DNA of 64,000 bases from Megaera_A sp965233855 (GTDB lineage Bacteria; Pseudomonadota; Alphaproteobacteria; Rickettsiales; Rickettsiaceae), in NCBI GenBank assembly GCA_965233855.1, contig OZ247586.1, positions 1 through 64,000 of the forward strand. The letters are read 5' to 3'. A model generated the notes under the pieces. It was not told the DNA's origin, ran no database searches, and was given only the letters and a program-made list of their open reading frames with translations. Every line of letters begins with the position of its first letter. The stretch's first letter is position 1. Shown here one piece after another: positions 27,614 to 36,573 of the stretch. A program made the translations under genes and the position numbers.

Positions 27614-28603
27614 ATGGATGTAGTAAAAAACAGTGAAGAAATACCAAAAATTTGGGTTCTAGTTGATAACAGGATTGGTAATGCAAATCAGGCAATCGTT
27701 CTTGCTGAGAAGATTGGTGAATCGTTTGAGATAAAGCATATTGAATATAATCATTTTGGTAAATTGCCAAACTCTATGTTGTCCTTATTTCCTATTCATG
27801 TTAAAAAGTCTATTCTTAAAGGTTTCAAGGCTGAAAAGATACCAGATATTATTATTTCAGCTGGAAGACGCACAGCGGCGCTTGCCGTTCACTTGAAAAA
27901 GATTTCGGGTAATAGATCTAAAATCATTCAAATTATGCGTCCTAATCTAGATCCAAAGGAATTTGATTTGATCATACTACCTCAGCATGATATTTATAAT
28001 TATACTTTGCCTAATATTGTTAGAATAATAGGTGCACTAACAAATGTTCAAGAAAAACTTCCAAAAGTAAAAATAGAATTTGAAAATAGATATCCGGATA
28101 TAAAAAACTTTGTAGCTGTTATTATTGGAGGTTCTACTAAAAATTATAAATTGACTATGGAGAATGCAAAAGAATTAGGGCGTGCATTGAGCGCAGTTGC
28201 AGATAATCATTCATTAGCATTATTTATCACTTTTAGTAGAAGAACCCCCAAAAATGTGAAAGAATATTTTCAGAATAATTTTTCTTGGCCAAATATTATA
28301 TATGATCCAGAAAGTGGTGATTCTAACCCCTATCCTGCTATACTTGGCTCTGCTGAGTTTATTATTTCTACAACTGATTCAATTTCTATGTGTAGTGAAG
28401 CTGCTAGTACTGGCACGCCTGTATACGTATATTGTCCAGATAATTTTACTTTAAAGAAGCATAATTTTTTCATTCAACAGCTAGTTGATCTTGGTATTGT
28501 TCGAAGATTGAGTGAAAATACTAATTATTTAGAGCGTTATAACTACCAGCCATTGTCAGAAATAACAAAAGTAGTAGAAATAATACAAAAGAATATGCTT
28601 TAA
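27614..28603 (+). CDS. ELM1/GtrOC1-like putative glycosyltransferase (DUF1022)
   Basis: The 329-residue protein matches the ELM1 family: KIWVLVDNRIGNANQAIVLA, PDIIISAGRRTAALAVHLKK and TTDSISMCSEAASTGTPVYV. Family members include plant ELM1 (mitochondrial fission) and bacterial proteins annotated as sugar epimerases or glycosyltransferases near LPS genes. Its position after manC-manB suggests surface glycan work; this is inferred. Confidence 0.75.
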   Translation: MDVVKNSEEIPKIWVLVDNRIGNANQAIVLAEKIGESFEIKHIEYNHFGKLPNSMLSLFPIHVKKSILKGFKAEKIPDIIISAGRRTAALAVHLKKISGNRSKIIQIMRPNLDPKEFDLIILPQHDIYNYTLPNIVRIIGALTNVQEKLPKVKIEFENRYPDIKNFVAVIIGGSTKNYKLTMENAKELGRALSAVADNHSLALFITFSRRTPKNVKEYFQNNFSWPNIIYDPESGDSNPYPAILGSAEFIISTTDSISMCSEAASTGTPVYVYCPDNFTLKKHNFFIQQLVDLGIVRRLSENTNYLERYNYQPLSEITKVVEIIQKNML

Positions 28604-28854
28604 GTGGTTGCAATATAAGGATTATAATGTATGCTGATTATGAGTTTTTAGAGTAGATACTAAAAAACTTACTGTTAGAGACTATAAAATTTTATTCAAA
28701 TGTCACGTTACTAAATTCATTTTTTTTAATAAGAGATCTTGGATATAAGCCTATTTTTCTGCAGAAGTATTAGAATATTAAACTAACTCGACAATATTAT
28801 AATGCACCAATTTTGATGCTCAAAAAAACACTATAAACAATAATGAGGTAAATT

Positions 28855-29058
28855 ATGGCTAGTGGAAAAGTAAAATGGTTTAATCCAACTAAAGGATACG
28901 GATTTATTCAACCTGATGAAGGTGGGAAAGATGTATTCGTACATATAAGCGCACTAGAAAGAAGTGGCATTGATAATCTTAATGATGATCAAGCTGTTAC
29001 TTTCGATCTTGAAGAGCAGAATGGTAAGATTTCTGCAGTTAAGATTGAACTTGCGTAA
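28855..29058 (+). CDS. cspA: Cold-shock protein
   Basis: This 67-residue single cold-shock domain binds single-stranded RNA and DNA. It has RNP1 (KGYGFI) and RNP2 (VFVHI). A gap of about 250 bp upstream may include a long leader, as is common for csp genes. A strong terminator follows directly. Confidence 0.95.
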   Translation: MASGKVKWFNPTKGYGFIQPDEGGKDVFVHISALERSGIDNLNDDQAVTFDLEEQNGKISAVKIELA

Positions 29059-29080
29059 ATATCTATTAGATATTATATAG

Positions 29081-29117
29081 AAAAGAGTCTGCAATTTATA
29101 TTGCAGACTCTTTTTTT
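29081..29117 (+). terminator. Rho-independent terminator of the csp gene
   Basis: AGAGTCTGCAA and TTGCAGACTCT form a perfect 11-bp stem with a 6-base loop, followed by seven T. The A-run on the other side allows it to work for the minus strand as well. Confidence 0.9.
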
Positions 29118-29165
29118 GTTTCCAGTAAACTTAGGTATATTCTAATAAATTATTACTAAATTTTT

Positions 29166-29826
29166 CTACCTAGAATGACCACTGTTTTTAGGTTGCTGCC
29201 TTTTTGCCAATGCGTCATTAGTTCTTTTTGCAACACGTTCAGCTTCAGGCCCTTTTGTTTTTTCACCTATTGTTTTAGCTTGTTTTGCAACTTTAGAAGT
29301 TAAGTTTGACATGTCTTTCTCCGCTTCGTATACCTTTTCTAAGTTCTCTTTGCTAATTGATTGACGGCAAGATTTAGCTAAGTCTTTAAGACCCAAGGAG
29401 TTACAAACCTTAGCTAACGTATTCATTAATTTATCTTTAAATGAATCAAGTTTCGGTGACTCCAACTTTCCAGCTTCATTAAACCTCCTTGTACTTTCAA
29501 TATCCACCTCAAACTGAGATGGCCATCGACATATTTGGCTTTCTTAAAAACACTAAATAATCCTTCTGTTTGTAAAGGAAGCCTTGATGGAGCAGTATAC
29601 GCTTCCATTTCACTTTGAGTCATTATATCTTTAAAGGTGTCTTTAATTTCACTTTCAGGAATTTCGCTACTATCAGTATGATTACTTATTAACTTATCAA
29701 TTTTAGGAATAATATTAGCTTCTGTATATTTTGCAGCATATAAATCCTTAGCTCTATCTAAAAAATATTAACTTTTTGAGCTTGCTTAACTACTAACTTT
29801 TGAGCTATAAAAGCTTCACTAATAAA
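29166..29826 (-). pseudogene. Degraded gene of unknown function with two frameshifts
   Basis: Three pieces in different frames join into one protein reading. The outer piece is AFIAQKLVVKQAQKVNIF (ends near 29768). Next, after a likely lost T in a T-run, comes LDRAKDLYAAKYTEANIIPK and onward through MTQSEMEAYTAPSRLPLQTE to KYVDGHLS. After another shift near 29510 comes VDIESTRRFNEAGKLES to the stop at 29166. The protein is hydrophilic and helical, with no domain I recognise. The N-terminus is lost (stop at 29827-29829). The indels could in part be sequencing errors, but the missing start suggests decay. Confidence 0.65.
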
Positions 29827-29895
29827 TTAGAAAGAATAGAATAATTGAATGACAACACATCTATTCAGTAAATTTTGAGCTATTACAAATATGTT

Positions 29896-30348
29896 TTATA
29901 AAGTGCTATTTGTATGATGGTTTGAAAAACTTATATTTTTCATATAATCTTTAAGCCAGTCTGGGCAGTTATCTTTTGACATAATCTCCCCATATGTTAG
30001 CCAGTAGTATCTTGCTACTTCTCTTGGAGAATGAGTAACTTTTGGGTTGGTTTTTTTGAGTTTGCAATGATATATAATATCAATGACTGGTTGGTTATTT
30101 TTGCCGAGAAAGTAGCTAGTTCGAACGTAGTTGATTGGATCAACTAAATCTAAGCCAACTTCTTCAAATATTTCGCGTCTTATTACACTTTTTGCCACAT
30201 CATCAGAGTTGTTTGCATCATTTGTTTCAAGTTTTCCACCTGGGAATGACAATAAACCTCCGGCATGACCACCTTTGGGGCGCTCGATGATTAGGAACTT
30301 TCCTTCATATTCAATTGCACATTCAGTAGCTACTATATAATTATGCAT
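29896..30348 (-). CDS. Nudix hydrolase
   Basis: The Nudix box is clear though it has a small insertion: GGKLETNDANNSDD then VAKSVIRREIFEEVGLDL. Nudix enzymes cleave nucleoside diphosphates linked to another group; the substrate cannot be told. I chose ATG 30348 (MHNYIVATECAIEYEGKFLI), 2 bp after the stop of the protease gene, over the longer frame starting at 30372, which overlaps the protease. Confidence 0.88.
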   Translation of the reverse strand: MHNYIVATECAIEYEGKFLIIERPKGGHAGGLLSFPGGKLETNDANNSDDVAKSVIRREIFEEVGLDLVDPINYVRTSYFLGKNNQPVIDIIYHCKLKKTNPKVTHSPREVARYYWLTYGEIMSKDNCPDWLKDYMKNISFSNHHTNSTL

Positions 30349-30350
30349 AT

Positions 30351-31802
30351 TTAAATCCCTTCTGAAACCCATTCTGATTTTTGTTTATCAAATTTTAGGA
30401 TTCTTGGTTTTGTGTCAATACTATCAAAAGTAATATCTTGCATTAGATCTTTATGAGCAGATATAAACCCACTATCTGGTGCAAAAGATGGGTAATATGG
30501 TTGAAAGTTGCGATATTCAACATTTATAAATTTATCTGATATTGCTTTGTTAGTAACAGATATTAAATCTGATAAATTACTAATGTTACTTCTATTTAAT
30601 GACTTTATCCATATGCGATAAATGCTTTTATAATTTTGTACAAACATTTCTGGAATACTACTGAAGCTACTACCTGTTTGTACGTTTGCAAGAGCAACGC
30701 TACCAATAGGTATTCCTGATTTTGATGTTACAAAATCGTCTGCTTCAAAAAATAGACCACCAGCAAAATCAAGCATTCTAGATACTTTATTTTTTTCTAT
30801 ATCATATAATTTTATGTTCTTTGTTAGTTTTTGACCGTCCCTAATAATTGTAAGTGATATTTTGTTGGATTTTGCGTTATTCATTCCTAAATCGAATATT
30901 GTTAGATCTGCTGCAATTTTTTTTCCATCAATCTCCCATAATATATCGCCTGGTTTTAGAGTTGATTCAGCTGTTCCCCCTGGCAATATTGAGTGTATTA
31001 TAATTACTCTATTCCTGGAGTCTGGAGATTCTTTTATATATTTTTCCATTTCTTGTTTGTCAAACCCATGATGCTTTACAGCTTTATCTAAAGAATATAG
31101 AGTAGTTATAATTCCAATATGATTTCTTGTTGGAGTTTGTTTTCCAGTTTTTAATTCAGCTAATACATGTTGGACATAAGAGCCTTTTAGTGCAAGTGTG
31201 TGTGTTTTTCCACCTCCATATAAAACGCCAATAGCTTTATTATCAGAGTTTAATACTGGCGAGCCACTTGCGCCTCCGGTAGAATTCATATTAATAACAT
31301 ATGATCCTTGAGGCATTTCTCCATTGATTTCGTATAAATCTGAAAGATAACCGTTATGAAATGAAAAACCTTGTCCTTCAGTATTGCCAACAATAAAAAC
31401 ATCTGTTCCAAGTTTTGGCATTTCATCGGTGAAATCAATATGCTCAATTTCCTTTGGAAAATCGGATGGATTAACTTTTAAAATAGCAAAATCTGCATAC
31501 ATGTCATAATAGGCTACTTTTGCTTCTGCTTGCTGGCCATTGTGGAAAGTAATGAAATATGTTCCAACGCTTGCCCTTCCCACTACGTGATTATTTGTAA
31601 TAAGATATCCATTTTTATCATCAACAATAAAACCAGTGCCGGACCATCCACCAGTATTTTGATATGCTGATACAGGAACCCTACTATTAATGGTGACAAT
31701 TGCTTTTCTTATTTTATCAATGTTTTCGATTTTATCTTTAGCATTTGTAGTTGAACTTATAAAAAATACGATAACTGCAAAAACTTTTAATATTTTTAAC
31801 AT
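30351..31802 (-). CDS. Periplasmic trypsin-like serine protease with PDZ domain
   Basis: The 483-residue protein has a signal peptide (about 1-21, ending TNA) and an S1C/DegP-like domain. The catalytic triad is visible: His in YLITNNHVVGRA, Asp in MYADFAILKV, Ser in TGGASGSPVLN. A PDZ-like domain follows (HSILPGGTAESTLKPGDILW), then a C-terminal region of about 130 residues with no domain I recognise. It would degrade or guard misfolded envelope proteins. It is divergent from dnaK, sharing a 123-bp intergenic region. Confidence 0.88.
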   Translation of the reverse strand: MLKILKVFAVIVFFISSTTNAKDKIENIDKIRKAIVTINSRVPVSAYQNTGGWSGTGFIVDDKNGYLITNNHVVGRASVGTYFITFHNGQQAEAKVAYYDMYADFAILKVNPSDFPKEIEHIDFTDEMPKLGTDVFIVGNTEGQGFSFHNGYLSDLYEINGEMPQGSYVINMNSTGGASGSPVLNSDNKAIGVLYGGGKTHTLALKGSYVQHVLAELKTGKQTPTRNHIGIITTLYSLDKAVKHHGFDKQEMEKYIKESPDSRNRVIIIHSILPGGTAESTLKPGDILWEIDGKKIAADLTIFDLGMNNAKSNKISLTIIRDGQKLTKNIKLYDIEKNKVSRMLDFAGGLFFEADDFVTSKSGIPIGSVALANVQTGSSFSSIPEMFVQNYKSIYRIWIKSLNRSNISNLSDLISVTNKAISDKFINVEYRNFQPYYPSFAPDSGFISAHKDLMQDITFDSIDTKPRILKFDKQKSEWVSEGI

Positions 31803-31925
31803 TTTTTTGCTCTGGGCTCTTGTAAATTAAATATTATATCCTATATGAACATACATGGATTGATGATAACAAGAGCAGATTATAGCTTTTAAGTCAATAA
31901 AACAATTTTTGATTGAGAGGAATTT
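31803..31925. promoter_or_regulatory. Divergent protease/dnaK promoter region
   Basis: CTTGTAAA (31819-31826) and CCTATAT (31840-31846), 13 bp apart, resemble a heat-shock sigma-32 promoter (CTTGAAA, CCCCAT) reading toward dnaK. A perfect 8-bp inverted repeat, GCTCTTGT (31816-31823) and ACAAGAGC (31869-31876), surrounds it. No CIRCE element was seen. Promoter function is inferred. Confidence 0.45.
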
Positions 31926-33848
31926 ATGGGAAAAGTTATAGGAATAGATTTAGGCACCACTAACTCGTGCGTTGCCGTTATGGATGGTAAGGAGCCCAAA
32001 GTACTGGCAAACACTGAAGGTGAAAGAACAACATCTTCAATGGTAGCATTTACAGAAGACGGGGATGAAAGATTAGTTGGACAGCCTGCAAAAAGACAAG
32101 CAGTAACTAATCCAAGTAATACATTATTTGCAATTAAAAGACTGATTGGTCGTATTTTTGAAGATCCAACGGTTAAGAAAGATAAGGAGATGGTGCCTTA
32201 TAAAATTGTAAAATCTGATAGTGGTGACGCTTGGGTAGAAGTGGAAGATAAAAAATATTCACCAAGTCAAATTAGTGCATATATTTTACAAAAAATGAAA
32301 GAAACTGCTGAGAATTTTCTTGGTGAAACAGTTACTCAGGCTGTAATTACAGTTCCTGCATATTTTAATGATGCGCAAAGACAAGCTACGAAAGATGCTG
32401 GTAAGATTGCTGGTTTAGAAGTTCTTCGTATTATTAACGAACCAACTGCGGCAGCACTTGCTTATGGTCTTGATAAAACAGAAAATAAAACTATTGCAGT
32501 TTATGATCTTGGTGGTGGTACTTTTGATGTGTCAGTACTAGAAATTGGCGACGGTGTATTTGAAGTTAAAGCTACTAATGGTGATACATTCCTTGGTGGT
32601 GAAGATTTCGATATGAAGATTTTAAATTATTTAATCGATGAGTTTAAGAAAGAAACTTCTGTTGATTTAAAGAATGATCCGCTCGCTCTACAGAGATTAA
32701 AAGAAGCTGCTGAAAAAGCTAAGAAGGAATTATCAACTACTCAGCAGACGGATATTAATCTGCCATATATCACAGCGGATGCGTCTGGTCCTAAGCATAT
32801 GAATATTAAACTAACAAGATCAAAGCTTGAGTCTTTGGTTGAAGAGTTGATAGACCGTAGTATGGATCCTTGTAAAAAAGCATTAAAAGATGCTGGCATT
32901 AAACCAAATGAGGTGGACGAGGTGATACTTGTTGGTGGCATGACTAGAATGCCGAAAGTAATTGAAAAAGTTAAAGAATTCTTTGGTCGTGAGCCACATA
33001 AAGGGGTAAATCCAGATGAGGTTGTGGCGCTTGGTGCTGCAATTCAGGGAGGAGTTCTTCAGGGTGATGTTAAAGACGTGCTGCTTTTAGACGTAACGCC
33101 TTTATCACTTGGTATTGAAACTCTTGGTGGCGTGTTTACTCGCCTTATTGATAGAAACACAACGATTCCTGCAAAGAAAAGCCAAGTTTTTTCAACAGCG
33201 GATGATAATCAGCATGCTGTGACTATTAGAGTATTCCAAGGGGAGCGTGAACTTGCGGCTCATAATAAGATATTAGGACAGTTTAATTTGGAAGGAATTC
33301 CACCGTCACCGCGTGGTATGCCACAGATTGAAGTTACTTTTGACATTGATGTTAATGGTATTGTGCATGTATCGGCTACTGATAAAGCAAGCGGTAAAGA
33401 GCAAAAGGTGACAATTCAAGCGTCTGGCGGTCTTCAGGATAATGAAATAGAGGAAATGATTCAAGATGCAGAGAAGAATGCGTCTGATGATAAAAAGCGT
33501 AAAGAATCTATTGAGACTAAGAATAAAGCAGATGCGTTGATTTATTCAACTGAGAAAAATTTGAAAGATAATGCGGATAAAATTGCTGAATCTGATAAGA
33601 AGAATGTTGAAGAAGCCATTGTTGAACTTAAGAAAGTAATGGAAAATGAAGATGATATTGAGCAAATTAATGCAAAAACAGAAAGCTTAGCTGCTGCTAG
33701 TATGAAAATTGGTGAAGCTATGTATGGTGCAGCCTCTGAAGCTGAAGCTGCTGCTGCTTCTCCTGAGCAAGCTGCAGGTGGTGCTGACGCTGCATCTGAT
33801 GCAAAAGTCGTTGATGGTGAATTCAAAGACGTAAGTGATAATAAATAG
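31926..33848 (+). CDS. dnaK: Chaperone DnaK (Hsp70)
   Basis: DnaK folds client proteins using ATP, with DnaJ and GrpE. The 640-residue protein begins GKVIGIDLGTTNSCVAVMDG and contains the second signature IAVYDLGGGTFDVSVLEIGD and the third VILVGGMTRMPKVIEKVKEF. The C-terminal lid ends in the Ala-rich tail with VVDGEFKDV, close to the canonical EEVKD-type end. It is in the usual dnaK-dnaJ order. Confidence 0.98.
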   Translation: MGKVIGIDLGTTNSCVAVMDGKEPKVLANTEGERTTSSMVAFTEDGDERLVGQPAKRQAVTNPSNTLFAIKRLIGRIFEDPTVKKDKEMVPYKIVKSDSGDAWVEVEDKKYSPSQISAYILQKMKETAENFLGETVTQAVITVPAYFNDAQRQATKDAGKIAGLEVLRIINEPTAAALAYGLDKTENKTIAVYDLGGGTFDVSVLEIGDGVFEVKATNGDTFLGGEDFDMKILNYLIDEFKKETSVDLKNDPLALQRLKEAAEKAKKELSTTQQTDINLPYITADASGPKHMNIKLTRSKLESLVEELIDRSMDPCKKALKDAGIKPNEVDEVILVGGMTRMPKVIEKVKEFFGREPHKGVNPDEVVALGAAIQGGVLQGDVKDVLLLDVTPLSLGIETLGGVFTRLIDRNTTIPAKKSQVFSTADDNQHAVTIRVFQGERELAAHNKILGQFNLEGIPPSPRGMPQIEVTFDIDVNGIVHVSATDKASGKEQKVTIQASGGLQDNEIEEMIQDAEKNASDDKKRKESIETKNKADALIYSTEKNLKDNADKIAESDKKNVEEAIVELKKVMENEDDIEQINAKTESLAAASMKIGEAMYGAASEAEAAAASPEQAAGGADAASDAKVVDGEFKDVSDNK

Positions 33849-33852
33849 TTTG

Positions 33853-33888
33853 ATTGCAGGTCTGGGCTTTTAAAGCTCAGCCTGCAAT
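33853..33888 (+). terminator. Hairpin between dnaK and dnaJ
   Basis: ATTGCAGG and CCTGCAAT bracket a second helix (CTGGGCTTT with AAAGCTCAG), forming a long, nearly continuous stem followed by only four T. It may act as a partial terminator or an mRNA-stability element that lowers dnaJ relative to dnaK. Confidence 0.55.
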
Positions 33889-33921
33889 TTTGCATAACTC
33901 TTTGAGGTTAGTACTAAAGAT

Positions 33922-35058
33922 ATGTCAAAAAAAGATTATTACGAAGTTCTTGAAGTTTCACGCTCTGCTACTCCTCAAGAAGTTAAAAAAGCATATTTAA
34001 AACTTGCTAAAAGATACCATCCTGATCGAAATAGTGATGATCCTGATGCTGAGAAGAAATTCAAGGAACTTAGTGAAGCTTATGATGTTCTGAAAGATGA
34101 GCAAAAAAAATCTGCTTATGATCGATTTGGTCACAGCGCATTTGAGAATGGTGGCCATGGTCAAGGTTCTGGTGCTCAAGGAGGATTTGCTGGAGCGGAT
34201 ATGAATGATATATTCGGCGATTTCTTTAGCGATTTTATGGGAGGTGGCGGTGGAAGAGCAAGATCTCGTTCTCCACAAGTTAGAGGATCTGATTTAAAGT
34301 ACAATTTAGAAATAAGTTTAGAAGATGCTTTTAAAGGAATTGATAAAAAGATAAATTTTTCTACGGAAGTAAAATGCTCGCCATGTGATGGTTTGGGAAC
34401 TAAAGATAAGAACGGTACAAATACTTGTCCTCAATGTGGTGGTGCTGGCGCGGTTCGTATGCAGCAAGGTTTCTTTGCTGTAGAACAAACATGTAGTAAA
34501 TGTAATGGTTCTGGGAATGTTATTAAAAATCCTTGTTCAACTTGTCACGGACAAGGGCGTCATTCAAAGCAAAAACATTTAATGGTAAATGTTCCATCTG
34601 GAATTGAGGATAATACTAGAATTAGGATTGCTGGTGAGGGAGAAGCTGGTCTTCGCGGAGGTTCTTCTGGTGATCTTTATGTATTTATTTCTGTAAAACC
34701 ACATGATATATATAAGGTTGAAGGGGCTAATTTGCATTTTAAGCTTCCTCTTAGTTTTACAAAAGCAGTTCTTGGAGGCGAGGTTGATGTGCCTTTGATA
34801 GATGGATCAAAAGTAAAGCTTAAAATTCCTGCTGGTACTGAAACTGGTGATCGAGTTCGATTAAAAGAAAAAGGAATGTCAAAAGTGATATCTTCTGTTA
34901 GAGGTGATTTATATGCTCATGCATATATTCATACTCCTAAAAAATTAAATAAAAAACAAAAAGAATTGTTTGAACAGTTAGATAAAGAACTTGGTGAAAT
35001 TGATACGAACTATAAAGATGAAGGTTTTTTCTCTAGAATGAAGAACATGTGGTCTTAA
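33922..35058 (+). CDS. dnaJ: Chaperone DnaJ (Hsp40)
   Basis: The 378-residue co-chaperone has the J domain (KAYLKLAKRYHPDRNSDDPD, with HPD), a Gly-rich linker and four zinc-binding CxxCxGxG-type repeats (CSPCDGLG, CPQCGGAG, CSKCNGSG, CSTCHGQG). The two substrate-binding barrels follow. It is complete and of usual length. Confidence 0.98.
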   Translation: MSKKDYYEVLEVSRSATPQEVKKAYLKLAKRYHPDRNSDDPDAEKKFKELSEAYDVLKDEQKKSAYDRFGHSAFENGGHGQGSGAQGGFAGADMNDIFGDFFSDFMGGGGGRARSRSPQVRGSDLKYNLEISLEDAFKGIDKKINFSTEVKCSPCDGLGTKDKNGTNTCPQCGGAGAVRMQQGFFAVEQTCSKCNGSGNVIKNPCSTCHGQGRHSKQKHLMVNVPSGIEDNTRIRIAGEGEAGLRGGSSGDLYVFISVKPHDIYKVEGANLHFKLPLSFTKAVLGGEVDVPLIDGSKVKLKIPAGTETGDRVRLKEKGMSKVISSVRGDLYAHAYIHTPKKLNKKQKELFEQLDKELGEIDTNYKDEGFFSRMKNMWS

Positions 35059-35061
35059 GAG

Positions 35062-35574
35062 ATGCAGAGTTTTAAAATAATTTTTCCGCATAAACTGAAT
35101 GACTTTATTGGTCTTATAAGTTTTTGGAAGAAAATTTTAATAACTGCTCTTTGTTTCTTGAGTGGTGTTGCGTATTTTTATCCACATGATCTTTTTATGT
35201 ATAGTTATAATTATTCTGTGCTTTCAATATCGTTTTTTACTATGCATGTTCTATATCTTTTTTTATTTAAAAGACGAGTTTTGTTGAAAGAAGCAGTAAC
35301 ATTCACTGTAATAATGCAAATATATATTTGTTTTTATGCATTATTTGTGTTTTTACTTCATAAAATTTTTCCAGAGCTTTTTATTGGTAGTTATCATTTT
35401 GGAATAAGTAATTTTATTGGTGCTTTAATTTTAGCGTTTCCTTTATACTTAGCTTCATTGAATATAGCGTTTTTTAAATGTAAACATAATATATCTGTGT
35501 GGAAAGGAGCTGTTTTGTGGTTCTTAATTTTTAGTATTTTTCTATATTTTGTTCGAATATTATTGATTTTATAA
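35062..35574 (+). CDS. Membrane protein of unknown function
   Basis: The 170-residue protein has about five hydrophobic segments and almost no soluble part. It starts 3 bp after the dnaJ stop and is probably cotranscribed with it. No family was recognised. Confidence 0.65.
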   Translation: MQSFKIIFPHKLNDFIGLISFWKKILITALCFLSGVAYFYPHDLFMYSYNYSVLSISFFTMHVLYLFLFKRRVLLKEAVTFTVIMQIYICFYALFVFLLHKIFPELFIGSYHFGISNFIGALILAFPLYLASLNIAFFKCKHNISVWKGAVLWFLIFSIFLYFVRILLIL

Positions 35575-35631
35575 AATCTCTTGCAAAATATTTTAAATAA
35601 CTGTATAAAGATGTGGCTTGAATTATTTCAT

Positions 35632-35706
35632 GGCCCCTTCGTCTAGCGGTTAGGACGTCACCCTTTCACGGTGAAAACACGGGTTCGATTCCCGTAGGGG
35701 TCACCA
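35632..35706 (+). tRNA. tRNA-Glu (anticodon TTC)
   Basis: The 75-nt gene folds as a normal cloverleaf: acceptor GGCCCCT with AGGGGTC, anticodon loop CTTTCAC, and T-arm GGGTTCGATTCCC. The CCA end is encoded (35704-35706). Confidence 0.97.
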
Positions 35707-35720
35707 CTACATACATTTCT

Positions 35721-36233
35721 ATGCAATCAAAATTCATTATTATTTTCGGAAGTTCTAGGAGTAATGGGCATACTAGAAAGGCTGTAGATCTTGCTTTTGA
35801 GGGTATTGATCACGAATTTGTAGATTTATCTAAATTATCTATATCGCAGTTTGACTATGAGAGTAAAAATGAAGATGACGATTTTCTCTTTTTGGCAAAA
35901 AAGATGCAAACATATGATCATATTGTATTTGCGACTCCTATTTATTGGTATGGACCAAGTACAACTATGAAAATATTTATTGATAGGTTTAGTGATGTAT
36001 TAAGAGAACCTTGGAAGTATATTGGCAAATCTTTTAAGGGTAAAAATGTATATGTGGTTTCTAGTAATGGCGTTTCTCCTTCCCGTTGTTTTGAAGAGCA
36101 GTTTGAGCTTACTTGTGATTATATGGATATGCATTACGTTAGCTGTTACAATTATCATAGCGGTGAAGATAAACAACAGTTACATGATTCTAATCAAAGC
36201 CTTATTTCTTTTAGAGAAAAGATTTCTGGCTAA
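35721..36233 (+). CDS. NAD(P)H-dependent FMN reductase-like flavoprotein
   Basis: The 170-residue protein has a flavodoxin-like fold: phosphate-binding loop IFGSSRSNGHTRKAV and the FMN-contacting FATPIYWYGPSTTMKIFIDR. Such proteins reduce quinones, flavins or metals. The partner is unknown. It lies 14 bp after tRNA-Glu. Confidence 0.8.
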   Translation: MQSKFIIIFGSSRSNGHTRKAVDLAFEGIDHEFVDLSKLSISQFDYESKNEDDDFLFLAKKMQTYDHIVFATPIYWYGPSTTMKIFIDRFSDVLREPWKYIGKSFKGKNVYVVSSNGVSPSRCFEEQFELTCDYMDMHYVSCYNYHSGEDKQQLHDSNQSLISFREKISG

Positions 36234-36290
36234 AGTTTTTAATATTGTCTATTATTACTTGGAAAGTTTCAATAAATTGGTTTGAAAAAT

Positions 36291-36467
36291 ATGGGTATCG
36301 GATTAGTTCAATTATTAGTTATTTTATTACTTGTTTTACTTTTATTTGGTGCTGGAAAGTTGCCTAAAGTTATGTCCGATCTTGGCAAAGGCCTTAAATC
36401 ATTTAAATCATCCCTGAATGAAGAAGAAAAAAAAGATGATTCATTGGATAAAAAGGATAAAGAATAA
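36291..36467 (+). CDS. tatA: Twin-arginine translocase subunit TatA
   Basis: The 58-residue protein (ATG 36291 preferred over a TTG at 36282) has one membrane helix, the FGAGKLPKVMSDLGKGLKSF hinge and amphipathic helix, and a Lys/Asp-rich tail. It forms the pore with TatC, which is encoded 32 kb away. Confidence 0.92.
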   Translation: MGIGLVQLLVILLLVLLLFGAGKLPKVMSDLGKGLKSFKSSLNEEEKKDDSLDKKDKE

Positions 36468-36573
36468 TCAAGAAACCTTTTTATTTTCATGTAGAAAAGC
36501 TATATAGAATCACTCTGTACTTAGAAAAGTTTTTCATGTATAAAGAATCAAACACAAAAAATATATAAGTTAT

